Shown: positions 36,789 to 45,987, numbered from the stretch's first letter. The stretch is 64,000 nt of DNA from JAITVM01 sp031551135 (GCA_031551135.1 JAVBOA010000002.1:70634-134633), one strand, 5' to 3'. Notes: generated from the sequence alone by a model not told the origin. Program-made: numbers and translations.

Positions 36789-38402
36789 ATGCGAAAAAAT
36801 TTATTAGTATTTATTTTTTTGATTTTATTTTCCCAAAACACCTATGCGGCAAATGATTTTGATGATGTAAAGAAAGATAGATGGAGCTACGAATATATTT
36901 CGCGGCTGCGAGACCTCGGAATAACGCAGGGATATAACAATAAATTTGAGCCAACGAAAAACCTCACACGTGCCGAATTTATTACTTTTTTGTGCAACCT
37001 CATGAAATGGGATACGAAAAACGCTTCGACATTTTCATTTGATGATAATAAAGACGCAAAAAAATGGTATTATCCGTATATCGAAACAGCGGTCGAACAC
37101 AAAGTACTTTTAAAGGAATCCAATAATTTTTTGCCGAATTCCAATATAACTCGTGAGGATATGACTATTTTTATAACCCGTGCGCTTGGCTACGACGAGC
37201 TTGCAAAACAAATGACATATCTCTCCGCACCTTTTTCTGATGTAAAAAGAAATATACCGTATATATGCATAGCAAAGGATTTCGGAATAATTTCCGGCGT
37301 AAACAAGAACGAATTTATGCCGAATAACAACGCCACGCGCGAGCAGGCCGCAACAATGCTTATAAGAATGTATGATGCTCTTAACAATAAAATTAAATCT
37401 AAAAATGCTTTTTATGCAATTTCTTCATATTCGCAAGTTGATTTTATGGATACCTTTGACAGCATTTGCTTTGGCTGGTCTCGGTTGGAAACAGACGGAA
37501 GCAAAATCACGCTTAACACTACAACTAAAAACTCAAACGAATATTTTATTCCGCAAGGAGCAGAGCTTCCTTTTGAAAAAGCACAGGCAAAAAACCGTTT
37601 ATTGATGGTCGCCCTAAAGGACGCTGACTCGAGAGCGATTATGAACGACCAAGCGTTGTATCTAAAAGCCTCCGAAGTAATTTCCGGCGCAATAAATAAA
37701 GGAATCGGCGGATTAAATTTTGATGGAGTCCTGATAGATTTTGAGGCTCTGAAAGGTCAGGAAACGAAATCAAATTTCAACGCTTTTTTAGTGAATTTGA
37801 AAAAAAATATTCCGAATAAAAAAATTTATGTTGCCGTTCATCCGAAATTGCCTAATACAAAAGATTATTACGACGCTTACGATTATCGGGTTATATCTGA
37901 AATCGCCGATAAAATAATCATTATGGCTCATGATTATAACGCCAAAGTTCTCACTGATTCAGAAATGAAAAATGCGCAAATGGTAACGCCGGTTTCTCCG
38001 ATAGACAAAGTCTATTTCGCTTTAAAATCAGCATGCGACGAGATTTCGGACAAGAGCAAAATTGTTTTGCAGATTTCGTTTTCCGCCGCACAATGGCAAT
38101 TATCTAATGATGTGATTATTAATGAAAAAGTTATTACTCCAAGCTATGAAAATATAATTAAGCGCTTAAAATCCGGAACTGATATTTTGTTTAACGAAAA
38201 ATATAAATCCGCTTATTTATATTTTTCCGAAGGCGGAAAAGAAAATATTATTTGGTTTGAAAACAATCAATCTGTTTATGAAAAAATTAGGCTTGCGAAA
38301 CTTTTCGGAATAGACGGAATCTCAATTTGGCGTTTGGGAATTATTCCGAATGATAATGAAATCGAGGATTTGAAAATTTTTAATACAATAAAAAATTCCT
38401 AA
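36789..38402 (+). CDS. SLH-domain protein with GH18-like catalytic domain
   Basis: ATG at 36789 with AGAGG upstream; 537 residues. A signal peptide (about 1-20) and three S-layer-homology repeats (about 22-78, 82-138, 148-200; LTRAEFITFLCNLMKW, ITREDMTIFITRALGY, ATREQAATMLIRMY). Then a GH18 TIM barrel with LNFDGVLIDFEAL, which keeps the catalytic Glu. It probably binds secondary wall polymers through SLH and cleaves peptidoglycan or chitin-like chains, resembling spore-coat YaaH/YdhD enzymes. Confidence 0.85.
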   Translation: MRKNLLVFIFLILFSQNTYAANDFDDVKKDRWSYEYISRLRDLGITQGYNNKFEPTKNLTRAEFITFLCNLMKWDTKNASTFSFDDNKDAKKWYYPYIETAVEHKVLLKESNNFLPNSNITREDMTIFITRALGYDELAKQMTYLSAPFSDVKRNIPYICIAKDFGIISGVNKNEFMPNNNATREQAATMLIRMYDALNNKIKSKNAFYAISSYSQVDFMDTFDSICFGWSRLETDGSKITLNTTTKNSNEYFIPQGAELPFEKAQAKNRLLMVALKDADSRAIMNDQALYLKASEVISGAINKGIGGLNFDGVLIDFEALKGQETKSNFNAFLVNLKKNIPNKKIYVAVHPKLPNTKDYYDAYDYRVISEIADKIIIMAHDYNAKVLTDSEMKNAQMVTPVSPIDKVYFALKSACDEISDKSKIVLQISFSAAQWQLSNDVIINEKVITPSYENIIKRLKSGTDILFNEKYKSAYLYFSEGGKENIIWFENNQSVYEKIRLAKLFGIDGISIWRLGIIPNDNEIEDLKIFNTIKNS

Positions 38403-38464
38403 TACAATTTGTGAATCCGCCACAAAAAAATATGACATTTTTTTAACTATTACACAATCTTAAT

Positions 38465-38487
38465 AACTCCCTTTCGGGAGTTTTTTT
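38465..38487 (+). terminator. Rho-independent terminator
   Basis: AACTCCC, loop TTTC, GGGAGTT, then a T-tract; downstream of the SLH-GH18 gene. Confidence 0.9.
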
Positions 38488-38505
38488 ATATTTTTCACAA
38501 AGTAA

Positions 38506-38534
38506 TTGCATGATTCAAAAATAAGTATTATAAT
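38506..38534 (+). promoter_or_regulatory. Predicted sigma-A promoter of hppA
   Basis: TTGCAT, 17-bp spacer, TATAAT, 37 bp before the start codon. Confidence 0.7.
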
Positions 38535-38570
38535 AGTTTATAATTTTTGAACAAAAAGGAGTGTTTTATT

Positions 38571-40709
38571 ATGAAAGATATCTTTTTTATACTTGTGCCG
38601 ATAGGCTCAATAGCAGCTCTGATTTATGCATATGTTCTTTATAAAAAAGTTGTTAATCTGCCGGAAGGCACAGACAAAATGAAAGAAATAGCCGCTTCTA
38701 TCCGCGATGGAGCGAACGCTTACCTCAGACGCCAATATTCCGGTGTCGGAGCTTTTTTCGTAGTAATGTTTTTAGTTTTATCAATAATGGCTTTTTTAAA
38801 ATTTCTTACACCGTTTGTTCCTTTCGCATTTATCAGCGGTGGTTTTTTCTCCGCTCTGTCCGGCTTTATCGGTATGAAAATCGCAACTTATGCAAATTCC
38901 CGTACGGCATACGCCGCCAGCAAATCATTGAATCAAGGGCTTAACGTTGCTTTTTCTTCCGGCGCGGTTATGGGATTTACAGTTGTTGGTTTAGGACTCT
39001 TTGATTTATCCTTTTGGTATATTTTATTAAGATATGTTTTTTACGGCGGTTTGTGTCTGATTGCCGGTTCCGCAGATTTATCGCCGGATATTCAAATTCA
39101 AAATATTACTTCGGCTATGCTTACTTTTGGTATGGGCGCATCATCAATGGCTTTATTTGCCCGTGTAGGCGGCGGAATATTTACAAAAGCCGCGGACGTT
39201 GGAGCTGACTTAGTTGGAAAAGTTGAAGCCGGAATTCCGGAAGACGACCCTAGAAATCCAGCTGTTATTGCGGATAACGTTGGCGATAATGTTGGCGACG
39301 TTGCCGGAATGGGAGCGGATTTATATGAATCTTATGTAGGCTCTATTGTTGCAAGTATGTCTTTGGCGGTTGCGGCAGGCTACGGATATTCGGGCGCGGT
39401 TGTACCGATGCTTATGGCTACAGTCGGAATCGTTGCCTCATTAATCGGAACTTTGTTTATAAAATCCGGTGAAGAGACTAACCAAAAAGAACTTCTCTCG
39501 GCACTTCGAAAAGGTACTTATATTTCCTCAGCACTCTTTGCAATAGCCGCTTTTCCGATTATATATTTTATGATGGATTGTGCTAATAATCCGGGCAGAA
39601 TCGGTATTTATGCGGCAGTTTTATCCGGTCTTGCCGCAGGTGTTTTAATCGGCTACTTTACGGAATACTATACTTCCGATACTTATAAACCAACACAAAA
39701 CTTAGCAAAATCCAGCTCGACAGGAGCCGCAACAATCATTATCAGCGGCGTTAGTTTAGGTTTCAGTTCTACCGCTTTGCCTGTTTTGATAGTAAGCATA
39801 TCTGTTTTAATTTCATATTACGCTTCCGGCGGTACGGTAAGCTATGAGCAAGGCTTGTTCGGCGTAGGAATCTCCGCTGTCGGAATGTTATCAACTTTGG
39901 GAATAACTTTGGCAACAGACGCATACGGACCGGTTGCGGATAATGCCGGCGGTATTGCCGAAATGTCCGGTCTCGACCCGGTTGTAAGAAAACGTACCGA
40001 CGCTTTAGACTCTCTTGGAAATACAACCGCTGCTACCGGAAAAGGTTTTGCTATCGGTTCGGCGGCATTAACAGCTCTCGCTTTAATTGCGGCTTATACC
40101 GACGAAGTTAAAATTCTCGGAAAAGCTGATTTGTTAAATTTGGATATAACAAATCCGCCTGTATTAATCGGATTATTTATCGGCGGTATGCTTCCTTTCC
40201 TATTTTCATCAATGACAATGTCCGCTGTCGGCCGTGCCGCAGAAAATATTGTTATCGAAGTTCGACGTCAATTTAAAGAAATAAAAGGTCTTATGGAAGG
40301 TACAGGAAAAGCGGATTACGCGGCTTGCGTGGATATTTGCACAAAAGGCGCGCAAAAAGAAATGATTCCTCCTACAATATTGGCCGTAAGTGCTCCTATT
40401 CTGACCGGACTTATTTTGGGCGTAAACGGAGTTGTTGGATTATTGGCAGGCTCGACCGTAACCGGATTTGTTTTGGCTGTTTTTATGTCAAATTCCGGCG
40501 GCGCTTGGGATAATGCAAAAAAATATATCGAATCCGGCGAATACGGCGGAAAAGGCTCAGACAATCATAAAGCGGCAGTTGTTGGCGATACAGTCGGCGA
40601 TCCGTTTAAAGATACTTCCGGTCCTTCGATAAATATTTTAATTAAATTGCTTTCTATGGTTTCCATCGTATTCTGCAGCCTGATAGTATCTTTATCAATA
40701 ATAAAATAA
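38571..40709 (+). CDS. hppA: Membrane-bound ion-pumping pyrophosphatase
   Basis: ATG at 38571 after AAGGAG; 712 residues with about 16 hydrophobic helices. Substrate motifs are intact: GADLVGKVEAGIPEDDPRNP, DNVGDNVGDVAGMGADLYES and, near the C-terminus, DTVGDPFKDTSGP. LGNTTAATGKG carries Ala where K+-independent enzymes have Lys, so K+ stimulation is expected. Whether it pumps Na+ or H+ is not settled by what I can read. It hydrolyses pyrophosphate to energise the membrane. The stop TAA touches R1 short copy 2. Confidence 0.95.
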   Translation: MKDIFFILVPIGSIAALIYAYVLYKKVVNLPEGTDKMKEIAASIRDGANAYLRRQYSGVGAFFVVMFLVLSIMAFLKFLTPFVPFAFISGGFFSALSGFIGMKIATYANSRTAYAASKSLNQGLNVAFSSGAVMGFTVVGLGLFDLSFWYILLRYVFYGGLCLIAGSADLSPDIQIQNITSAMLTFGMGASSMALFARVGGGIFTKAADVGADLVGKVEAGIPEDDPRNPAVIADNVGDNVGDVAGMGADLYESYVGSIVASMSLAVAAGYGYSGAVVPMLMATVGIVASLIGTLFIKSGEETNQKELLSALRKGTYISSALFAIAAFPIIYFMMDCANNPGRIGIYAAVLSGLAAGVLIGYFTEYYTSDTYKPTQNLAKSSSTGAATIIISGVSLGFSSTALPVLIVSISVLISYYASGGTVSYEQGLFGVGISAVGMLSTLGITLATDAYGPVADNAGGIAEMSGLDPVVRKRTDALDSLGNTTAATGKGFAIGSAALTALALIAAYTDEVKILGKADLLNLDITNPPVLIGLFIGGMLPFLFSSMTMSAVGRAAENIVIEVRRQFKEIKGLMEGTGKADYAACVDICTKGAQKEMIPPTILAVSAPILTGLILGVNGVVGLLAGSTVTGFVLAVFMSNSGGAWDNAKKYIESGEYGGKGSDNHKAAVVGDTVGDPFKDTSGPSINILIKLLSMVSIVFCSLIVSLSIIK

Positions 40710-40748
40710 TACTATTTCCATTCTAAAAGATAGAAATGTAAATAGTAT
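40709..40748. repeat. R1 short copy 2
   Basis: ATACTATTTCCA, a 16-bp middle and TGTAAATAGTAT. It starts at the last base of the hppA stop codon. Confidence 0.75.
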
Positions 40749-41040
40749 AACTTGAGAATTTTTTAAAAATTTATTGAAAGAATAATATTTATAGAGCTTC
40801 AATATATAATGTATTAATTGATTTTTAATTTCTAAAATATACCTCTCATAAATAATTTGTATGTGAACATAATAGTTATTGTAAGTTAAACAGTTTCAAA
40901 AAACGCAGCTGAAATTTAAAGCGAATGATTTTGAAATTGAATACAAGTTAATTAACTTGTCTGTATATTAAATCAGAAACTCAAATGTTTAATGATTTAA
41001 TAAGCAGAGACTTACAGACATAGAAAACTGTGACATAAAT
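40749..41040. other. AT-rich intergenic region before the SASP gene, with an 18-bp perfect palindrome
   Basis: ACAAGTTAATTAACTTGT at 40943-40960 is a perfect palindrome, about 100 bp before the start codon, and could be an operator. I could not assign a sporulation promoter with confidence. Confidence 0.5.
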
Positions 41041-41056
41041 TAGGAGGTAATATAAA

Positions 41057-41287
41057 ATGGAAAATTCTAATTCAAATTCTTCTTCAAGCAAACCTGTACC
41101 GGAAGCTCGTGAAGCTATGAGCAAGTTTAAATATGAGGTTGCCAACGAAATCGGCGTTCCTTTAAAACAAGGTTATAATGGAGATTTAACATCCGCACAA
41201 AACGGATATGTCGGCGGATATATGGTTAAAAAAATGATTGAAGCTCAGCAAAAGCAAATGGCAAACAACGGAAATTCAAGTTTATAA
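41057..41287 (+). CDS. Alpha/beta-type small acid-soluble spore protein
   Basis: 76 residues, AGGAGG upstream. FKYEVANEIGVPL (about 25-37) and AQNGYVGGYMVKKMIE (about 47-62) match the two conserved SASP blocks: the N-terminal block containing the germination-protease cleavage region and the C-terminal DNA-binding block. It coats and protects DNA in the dormant spore. A Ser/Asn-rich N-terminus is typical of clostridial members. Strong evidence that the organism makes endospores. Confidence 0.93.
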   Translation: MENSNSNSSSSKPVPEAREAMSKFKYEVANEIGVPLKQGYNGDLTSAQNGYVGGYMVKKMIEAQQKQMANNGNSSL

Positions 41288-41454
41288 TTTTAGATATATT
41301 TATTGATAAAAAGTAAAGCAATTTCTTTTTTACAATATAATTGAAAATATTAAGCGATTTCGAAATATTCACCGCTTTTAGATTCTAAATATTTTGGTGA
41401 ATCAAAATTGCTATGATTTAATGAATTTGAAAAGTTCATAATTACAATTCTTTT

Positions 41455-41488
41455 AAAGGTGCGTGATGATTACATTGCGTGCCTTTTT
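41455..41488 (+). terminator. Probable terminator after the SASP gene
   Basis: AAAGGTGCG and CGTGCCTTT pair (with G-U pairs) and are followed by a T-tract. Confidence 0.6.
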
Positions 41489-41549
41489 CAAATTTTTTAA
41501 ATTTTGTTAAAGTAAAAAAATGAATATGCCGATAATAATTTTGAGAAAT

Positions 41550-41580
41550 AAAAAAGGTATGGGTTTTAGCCATACCAAAA
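41550..41580 (-). terminator. Terminator of the sortase-type surface protein gene
   Basis: GGTATGG, 7-nt loop, CCATACC, with a T-tract on the minus strand, 4-8 bp after the stop codon. Confidence 0.85.
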
Positions 41581-41583
41581 TTT

Positions 41584-42399
41584 TTAATATCTTTTTAAAG
41601 TGCTGATATTTTTCTTGTGATAATATAATATACCGAATAGTACAAAATAAACTAAAACAACAAAAAGAAGAATAAGCTTAAATGTACTAGAATTGTCTGA
41701 CGTTTTAGGGTTTTCGTCTGCTTTTGATTCATCAGTGCCGGAATCATCGGCTGTCGAAACAGGTTGGTATTCTGTATATTCTATCGTATCTTCATTATTA
41801 GATTCTGCCTCTTGGTCTATATCCACCGCTGATAAAGGAATTGTCTCATTATTAATATCCTGTTCAGCAAGCGTCAAATCTGTTCCCCCCGAAACATTAC
41901 TTTCATCCCTCGTGCTCTTTAAAGTGATTACGCTCGATTCATCCTTTACAACAGTAAAGTTTTGAACTCTGCCATCATGATTGTAGCCATCAGCCGCTTC
42001 CGACTCGGTCAACAAATAATCACCCTCAGGAAGTTCTTCTTGCAAAACACCGTTAACAATTGTTCTTTCAAAATCATCACCGGTAGATTTGCTGATAAAT
42101 CTCACTTTCGAGCCGTCAATCGGTTGACTTGTATTCGCGTCAACGCATTGTATTGTAACAACGCCCGTATTTTCGGCTTCAGCTCCTGTTTTTCCATTAA
42201 TAACGCCTCCCTGAGAACCGGAATTATCAATGTCTGCGTTGTTATCTATATTATCATCATTAGTTGTAGTATTGTTGCTATTTCCATTCGCCGCATATTG
42301 GGTATTTGCGCTTTTGTCGTTATTTTGCTTAATAATAAACAAAGTTACTGAGGCTAGTGCAAGTATTGCAACAAACAAAAATAATATCTTCTTGCTCAC
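41584..42399 (-). CDS. Sortase-anchored surface protein with SpaA/Cna-B-like domain
   Basis: 271 residues from a GTG preceded by AGGAGG. Signal peptide about 1-27, an Asn/Asp-rich linker, a prealbumin-like SpaA domain about 78-170 (EELPEGDYLLTESEAADGY), an acidic spacer, then NPKTSD (230-235), a hydrophobic helix and a basic tail (KK...LKRY). The C-terminal layout is a sortase signal with Asn in the first position, as in some class B and clostridial substrates. It is probably covalently attached to peptidoglycan. No sortase gene lies in the window. Confidence 0.82.
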   Translation of the reverse strand: MSKKILFLFVAILALASVTLFIIKQNNDKSANTQYAANGNSNNTTTNDDNIDNNADIDNSGSQGGVINGKTGAEAENTGVVTIQCVDANTSQPIDGSKVRFISKSTGDDFERTIVNGVLQEELPEGDYLLTESEAADGYNHDGRVQNFTVVKDESSVITLKSTRDESNVSGGTDLTLAEQDINNETIPLSAVDIDQEAESNNEDTIEYTEYQPVSTADDSGTDESKADENPKTSDNSSTFKLILLFVVLVYFVLFGILYYHKKNISTLKRY

Positions 42400-42414
42400 G
42401 ATAACACCTCCTAT

Positions 42415-42769
42415 TTAAAAAGACCATCGCACAATAAACGAAATCAAATTTCCATACCTCAAGCAAGAGAAAAAGGCAAGGAAAAATGAGAATGTGGAGA
42501 AATCAGACAAAGCTTGTACAAAAATCAAAGAGATATAATGTATAAAACCCGTCACAAATTCTAAGTGTATAAAATACATTTACCGCTGAAAACAAGGGAA
42601 GTTATTTTCAACAGCCACATATAATAAAGCTTTATAAAGGTAATCCAGCCTCGGTTCAAGCTTTTGAAAAAGCCGAACAATGCTCAATTGCTTATAAAAG
42701 AGTTTTCGTTAGTCGAAATTTTCTGTTATGCAAAAAAATCTCGTTTAAAATCGCGCAGTGGTCTTTTTA
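42415..42769. other. Non-coding ~355-bp segment closed by long inverted termini (candidate structured RNA or MITE)
   Basis: TTAAAAAGACCA at the left pairs perfectly with TGGTCTTTTTAA at the right. Pairing continues imperfectly inward (TAAACGA, GCGC). Inside are smaller hairpins, including GTGTATAAAATACAT and a CGG...CCG stem near 42650-42675. I see no coding frame. Read on the minus strand it would be the leader of the surface-protein gene; TTAA at both edges would also suit a transposon. Confidence 0.4.
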
Positions 42770-42782
42770 ATTATTAAGTCTG

Positions 42783-42923
42783 CTATGCTTCCTCGGAAAA
42801 ATCAGATTTTCCAACTCCGCATAACGGACAAACCCAATCATCACTAAGTTCTTCAAAAGGTACATTGTCATTTTCCGCCGGGTCATATACATAACCGCAA
42901 ACGTCACATACCCATTTTTTCAT
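42783..42923 (-). CDS. Rubredoxin
   Basis: 46 residues, AGGAG 8 bases before the ATG. Two rubredoxin knuckles, WVCDVCGYVYDP (Cys6, Cys9) and WVCPLCGVGK (Cys32, Cys35), hold a single Fe(SCys)4 centre. The protein is slightly shorter than the usual 52-54 residues, through a compact middle loop. It is a small cytoplasmic electron carrier, often supplying oxygen- or peroxide-detoxifying enzymes in anaerobes. Confidence 0.95.
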   Translation of the reverse strand: MKKWVCDVCGYVYDPAENDNVPFEELSDDWVCPLCGVGKSDFSEEA

Positions 42924-42988
42924 AGTAATACTCCTCTCTTGTTAGAGTAAAAGTTACTTACGACTATGCAAAACACAATCGGCTACAA

Positions 42989-43023
42989 AAACTTTGTTTT
43001 GATTTAACTATTTTGCAAAGTTT
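42989..43023 (-). terminator. Possible terminator of pyk
   Basis: AAACTTTG and CAAAGTTT bracket a 19-nt AT-rich loop, with T-residues following on the minus strand. Confidence 0.5.
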
Positions 43024-43031
43024 CGTATCAA

Positions 43032-44789
43032 TTATTTAGTAACTTTGTTACCATTATAAACAAATCCATTCTTACTGTCAACGGTGATATGACATCCATT
43101 CGGTATCAAATCAACCACTTTATCATTACATATGATAATCGGAATGTCCAGCGCGCGTGCAACTGTTTCTGCATGTGTGAAATCTGTAGGTATATCCGAA
43201 CCGACTATCAGTGCAGAGCATTTTTTTATATAAGGCAAGAGCTCATTATTCGTTTTTGACGTAACCAGAATATCGCCTTTTTTGAAATATTTTGAAGCCT
43301 GTTCAGCAACTTTTATTACATTTGAAGTACCAGAAATAGTTTTACTGCCGATGCCTTTTCCTTTAACTAGGATATTTCCGACAATCTCAACCTTCAGCAA
43401 GTTTGTTGTACCGGCGATTCCTATCGGCATACCGGCGGCAAGCACAATATAATCTCCCTGCTTACAAAGCCCAAGCTCAGTCGCTTCATCAATCGCCATT
43501 TTAAACGCGTCTTCTGATTGTATTGGCTGTTTTGCAAAAATCGGAATACAACCCCATGACAAATTAAGCTGCCTCCAAACGCATTCGCTTTGTGTATAAG
43601 CAACAATTGACGCAGTCGGTCTGAATTTCGAAACCATTTTTGGAGTAATCCCCGAATTTGTAATAGCCACAATACATGAGGCATCCAAATCCAGCGCGGT
43701 AGTACAGGCGGCGAAAGCAATCGCATTTGTGATATTCGTTTTGAAATATGAATGCTGATTTACCGTGTTTAAATAATTTAAAGATTTCTCGGTTCTCTCC
43801 GCAATTCTTGCCATCATTCTGACACTTTCGAGAGGGAAAGAGCCTTTTGCGGTCTCTCCGGATAACATAATTGCGTCTGTTCCGTCGAAAATTGCATTGG
43901 CAACGTCATTCGCTTCCGCCCTTGTTGGGCGCGGATTATTTACCATAGATTCCAGCATTTGCGTAGCTGTTATAACCGGTTTTCCGGCATCATTAGCTTT
44001 TTTAATCAAAAGCTTCTGTACAAGCGGAACTTCCTCCGGCGGAATTTCTACGCCCAAATCACCTCTGGCTACCATAATTCCGTCTGCCACTTCAATAATA
44101 GAATCAATATTATTTACACCGTCACGGCTTTCTATTTTTGCAATAATCCGAATATTAAACGCATTATTCTGCTCCAGAACCTCACGGATTTTTACTACGT
44201 CCGCCGCGGAGCGGATGAACGATGCCGCAATAAAGTCAAAGCCTTGCTTTATTCCGAATTTTATATCTTCGATATCCTTATCTGTCAAAGATGGTAAATT
44301 TACATAAACATCCGGTACATTAACGCCTTTTCTGGAGGACAAAAAGCCGGAATTTACAACTTCACAAGTAATGTCTGTTTGTGTTAAATCAATAACTTTC
44401 ATTTCGATAAGACCATCATCAATCAATAGCCTAGAGCCCTTTTTTAAGTCAACAGGCAAATCTTTATACGTAATTGAAACTTTTGTTTCATCGCCTTCAA
44501 TATCCTCTGTAGTAAGTGTAAAAGTACTTCCTTGTGTTAAATAAATCGGCTCGGTTTTAAAAACGCCGATTCTGATTTCCGGTCCTTTTGTATCCAAAAG
44601 CAATGACACGGGCGCTTTTAATTCTTCTCTTGCCTGCTTCAAATTATTTATCATTACCTCATGCGATTCATATGTTCCGTGAGAAAAATTTATACGTGCC
44701 GAGTCCAAGCCGCAGTTAATAAGTTGTTTAATTGTTTCAACATCATTCGTTGCAGGACCTAATGTACCTACAATTTTTGTTTTTCGCAT
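43032..44789 (-). CDS. pyk: Pyruvate kinase
   Basis: ATG at 44789 preceded by GGGAGGAAG; 585 residues. TKIVGTLGPATND opens the barrel, MVARGDLGVEIP and ITATQMLESM (substrate and metal loops) are intact, followed by the C-terminal allosteric domain. About 110 extra residues at the end (GSKTISGTSNVI, ILVTSKTNNELLPYI) form the PEP-utilising-like domain of Bacillus-type enzymes. It makes ATP and pyruvate from PEP and ADP. Downstream of pfkA. Confidence 0.96.
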   Translation of the reverse strand: MRKTKIVGTLGPATNDVETIKQLINCGLDSARINFSHGTYESHEVMINNLKQAREELKAPVSLLLDTKGPEIRIGVFKTEPIYLTQGSTFTLTTEDIEGDETKVSITYKDLPVDLKKGSRLLIDDGLIEMKVIDLTQTDITCEVVNSGFLSSRKGVNVPDVYVNLPSLTDKDIEDIKFGIKQGFDFIAASFIRSAADVVKIREVLEQNNAFNIRIIAKIESRDGVNNIDSIIEVADGIMVARGDLGVEIPPEEVPLVQKLLIKKANDAGKPVITATQMLESMVNNPRPTRAEANDVANAIFDGTDAIMLSGETAKGSFPLESVRMMARIAERTEKSLNYLNTVNQHSYFKTNITNAIAFAACTTALDLDASCIVAITNSGITPKMVSKFRPTASIVAYTQSECVWRQLNLSWGCIPIFAKQPIQSEDAFKMAIDEATELGLCKQGDYIVLAAGMPIGIAGTTNLLKVEIVGNILVKGKGIGSKTISGTSNVIKVAEQASKYFKKGDILVTSKTNNELLPYIKKCSALIVGSDIPTDFTHAETVARALDIPIIICNDKVVDLIPNGCHITVDSKNGFVYNGNKVTK

Positions 44790-44836
44790 TTTCTTCCTCC
44801 CAAATTTTTTATACCGTTCAAGCCGAATTCTACCTA

Positions 44837-44878
44837 ATACTATTTTCATTTTTCTATCCTTAATAATGAAAATAGTAT
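44837..44878. repeat. R1 short copy 3
   Basis: Consensus ends with CTATCCTTAATAA between. It occupies the pfkA-pyk gap, 5 bp after the pfkA stop. Confidence 0.85.
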
Positions 44879-44882
44879 AAAT

Positions 44883-45863
44883 CTATATCGCAAGAATTTT
44901 AATGATTTTATACAATTCCTCGTTGTTTAATTCCGAAGCATTTTCATTTATGGCTTCCAGCGGCACGTCCGAATATTTTCCGTTTCTATAAATAACAACC
45001 CTATTAAAAATATTATCGACAAGAAGTTTTACCGCATGATATCCCATCATCGAAGCATGCATTCTGTCCAAAGCGGTTGGCGAACCTCCACGCTGCAAAT
45101 GCCCCAAAATCGTCGCCCTTGAAACAATTCCTGTCATTTCCTCTATTTGCTTTGCCAAGGCTTGGCTTCCCCCAACGCCTTCGGCTATTACTACAAGATT
45201 ATGACGTTTTCCTTTTGCTCTGTTTTCTAAAATCTGTTTTATTATAGCTTCAGGATGATTTTCTATCTTATACTCAGGAATCACCACCTCTTCGGCTCCG
45301 CCTGTCAGCGCACACCAAAGCGCAATGCTTCCGGCATTGCGTCCCATAACTTCTACAACAGAGCATCTTTCATGGCTTATCGAAGTATCTCTTATTTTTC
45401 CGATAGCATCCATGGCGGTTGTAACTGCGGTGTCAAAACCAATAGTATAGTCGGTGCAAGGTAAATCCAAATCAATTGTAGCCGGAATCCCTATAACTTT
45501 TATTCCATGTTCCGCTAATTTTATGCCGCCGTTTATCGAGCCGTCTCCGCCGATTATAACAAGAGCATCTATTCCCAAAACCTTACAAATTCCTGCTGCC
45601 TTTTTCTGACCTTCCGGTGTTTTCATTTCAGGACATCTTGCCGTGAGTAAGACAGTTCCGCCCCGTTGTAAAACATCCGAAACTCCGCGGGCTTTTAAAT
45701 CAATAATCTCCGCATTAAGCAGTCCTTCGTATCCTCTTTTTATTCCAATAACCTCTATGTTATGATAAATCGCTGTTCTTGCAACCGCCCTCACTGCCGC
45801 GTTCATTCCCGGAGCGTCGCCGCCGCTTGTCAATACACCAATTTTCTTTACATTAGTATGCAA
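44883..45863 (-). CDS. pfkA: 6-phosphofructokinase
   Basis: A TTG start at 45863 is chosen because GGAGGAAG lies just upstream and the family N-terminus (KKIGVLTSGGDAPGMNAAVR) follows; 326 residues. IGGDGSINGG carries the Gly of ATP-dependent enzymes. The catalytic loop reads PATIDLDLPCTD instead of the usual PGTIDNDI: both acidic residues remain, but Gly becomes Ala and Asn becomes Leu. The reaction is phosphorylation of fructose 6-phosphate. It is co-oriented with pyk; the pairing is common in Firmicutes. Confidence 0.92.
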   Translation of the reverse strand: MHTNVKKIGVLTSGGDAPGMNAAVRAVARTAIYHNIEVIGIKRGYEGLLNAEIIDLKARGVSDVLQRGGTVLLTARCPEMKTPEGQKKAAGICKVLGIDALVIIGGDGSINGGIKLAEHGIKVIGIPATIDLDLPCTDYTIGFDTAVTTAMDAIGKIRDTSISHERCSVVEVMGRNAGSIALWCALTGGAEEVVIPEYKIENHPEAIIKQILENRAKGKRHNLVVIAEGVGGSQALAKQIEEMTGIVSRATILGHLQRGGSPTALDRMHASMMGYHAVKLLVDNIFNRVVIYRNGKYSDVPLEAINENASELNNEELYKIIKILAI

Positions 45864-45880
45864 TTTTCTTCCTCCATCTA

Positions 45881-45987
45881 ATACTATTTCCCATTTAATG
45901 TGTAGAAAAAAATTTTCACAGCAAAGCGTTTCGCGCAACGTTTCAAGCGCAAAATATTTTTTTCTATTCTTTAGAAGGGAAATCGTC
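45881..45987. repeat. R1 long copy 9 (subtype B, partly decayed right end)
   Basis: ATACTATTTCCC on the left; GGGAAATCGTCT on the right. Mirrored changes next to the core, decay at the tip. It abuts the pfkA RBS region. Confidence 0.85.

Noticed and set aside
42415..42769. RNase P RNA, tmRNA or T-box leader
   Set aside because: I could not find the conserved signature sequences of these RNAs on either strand.
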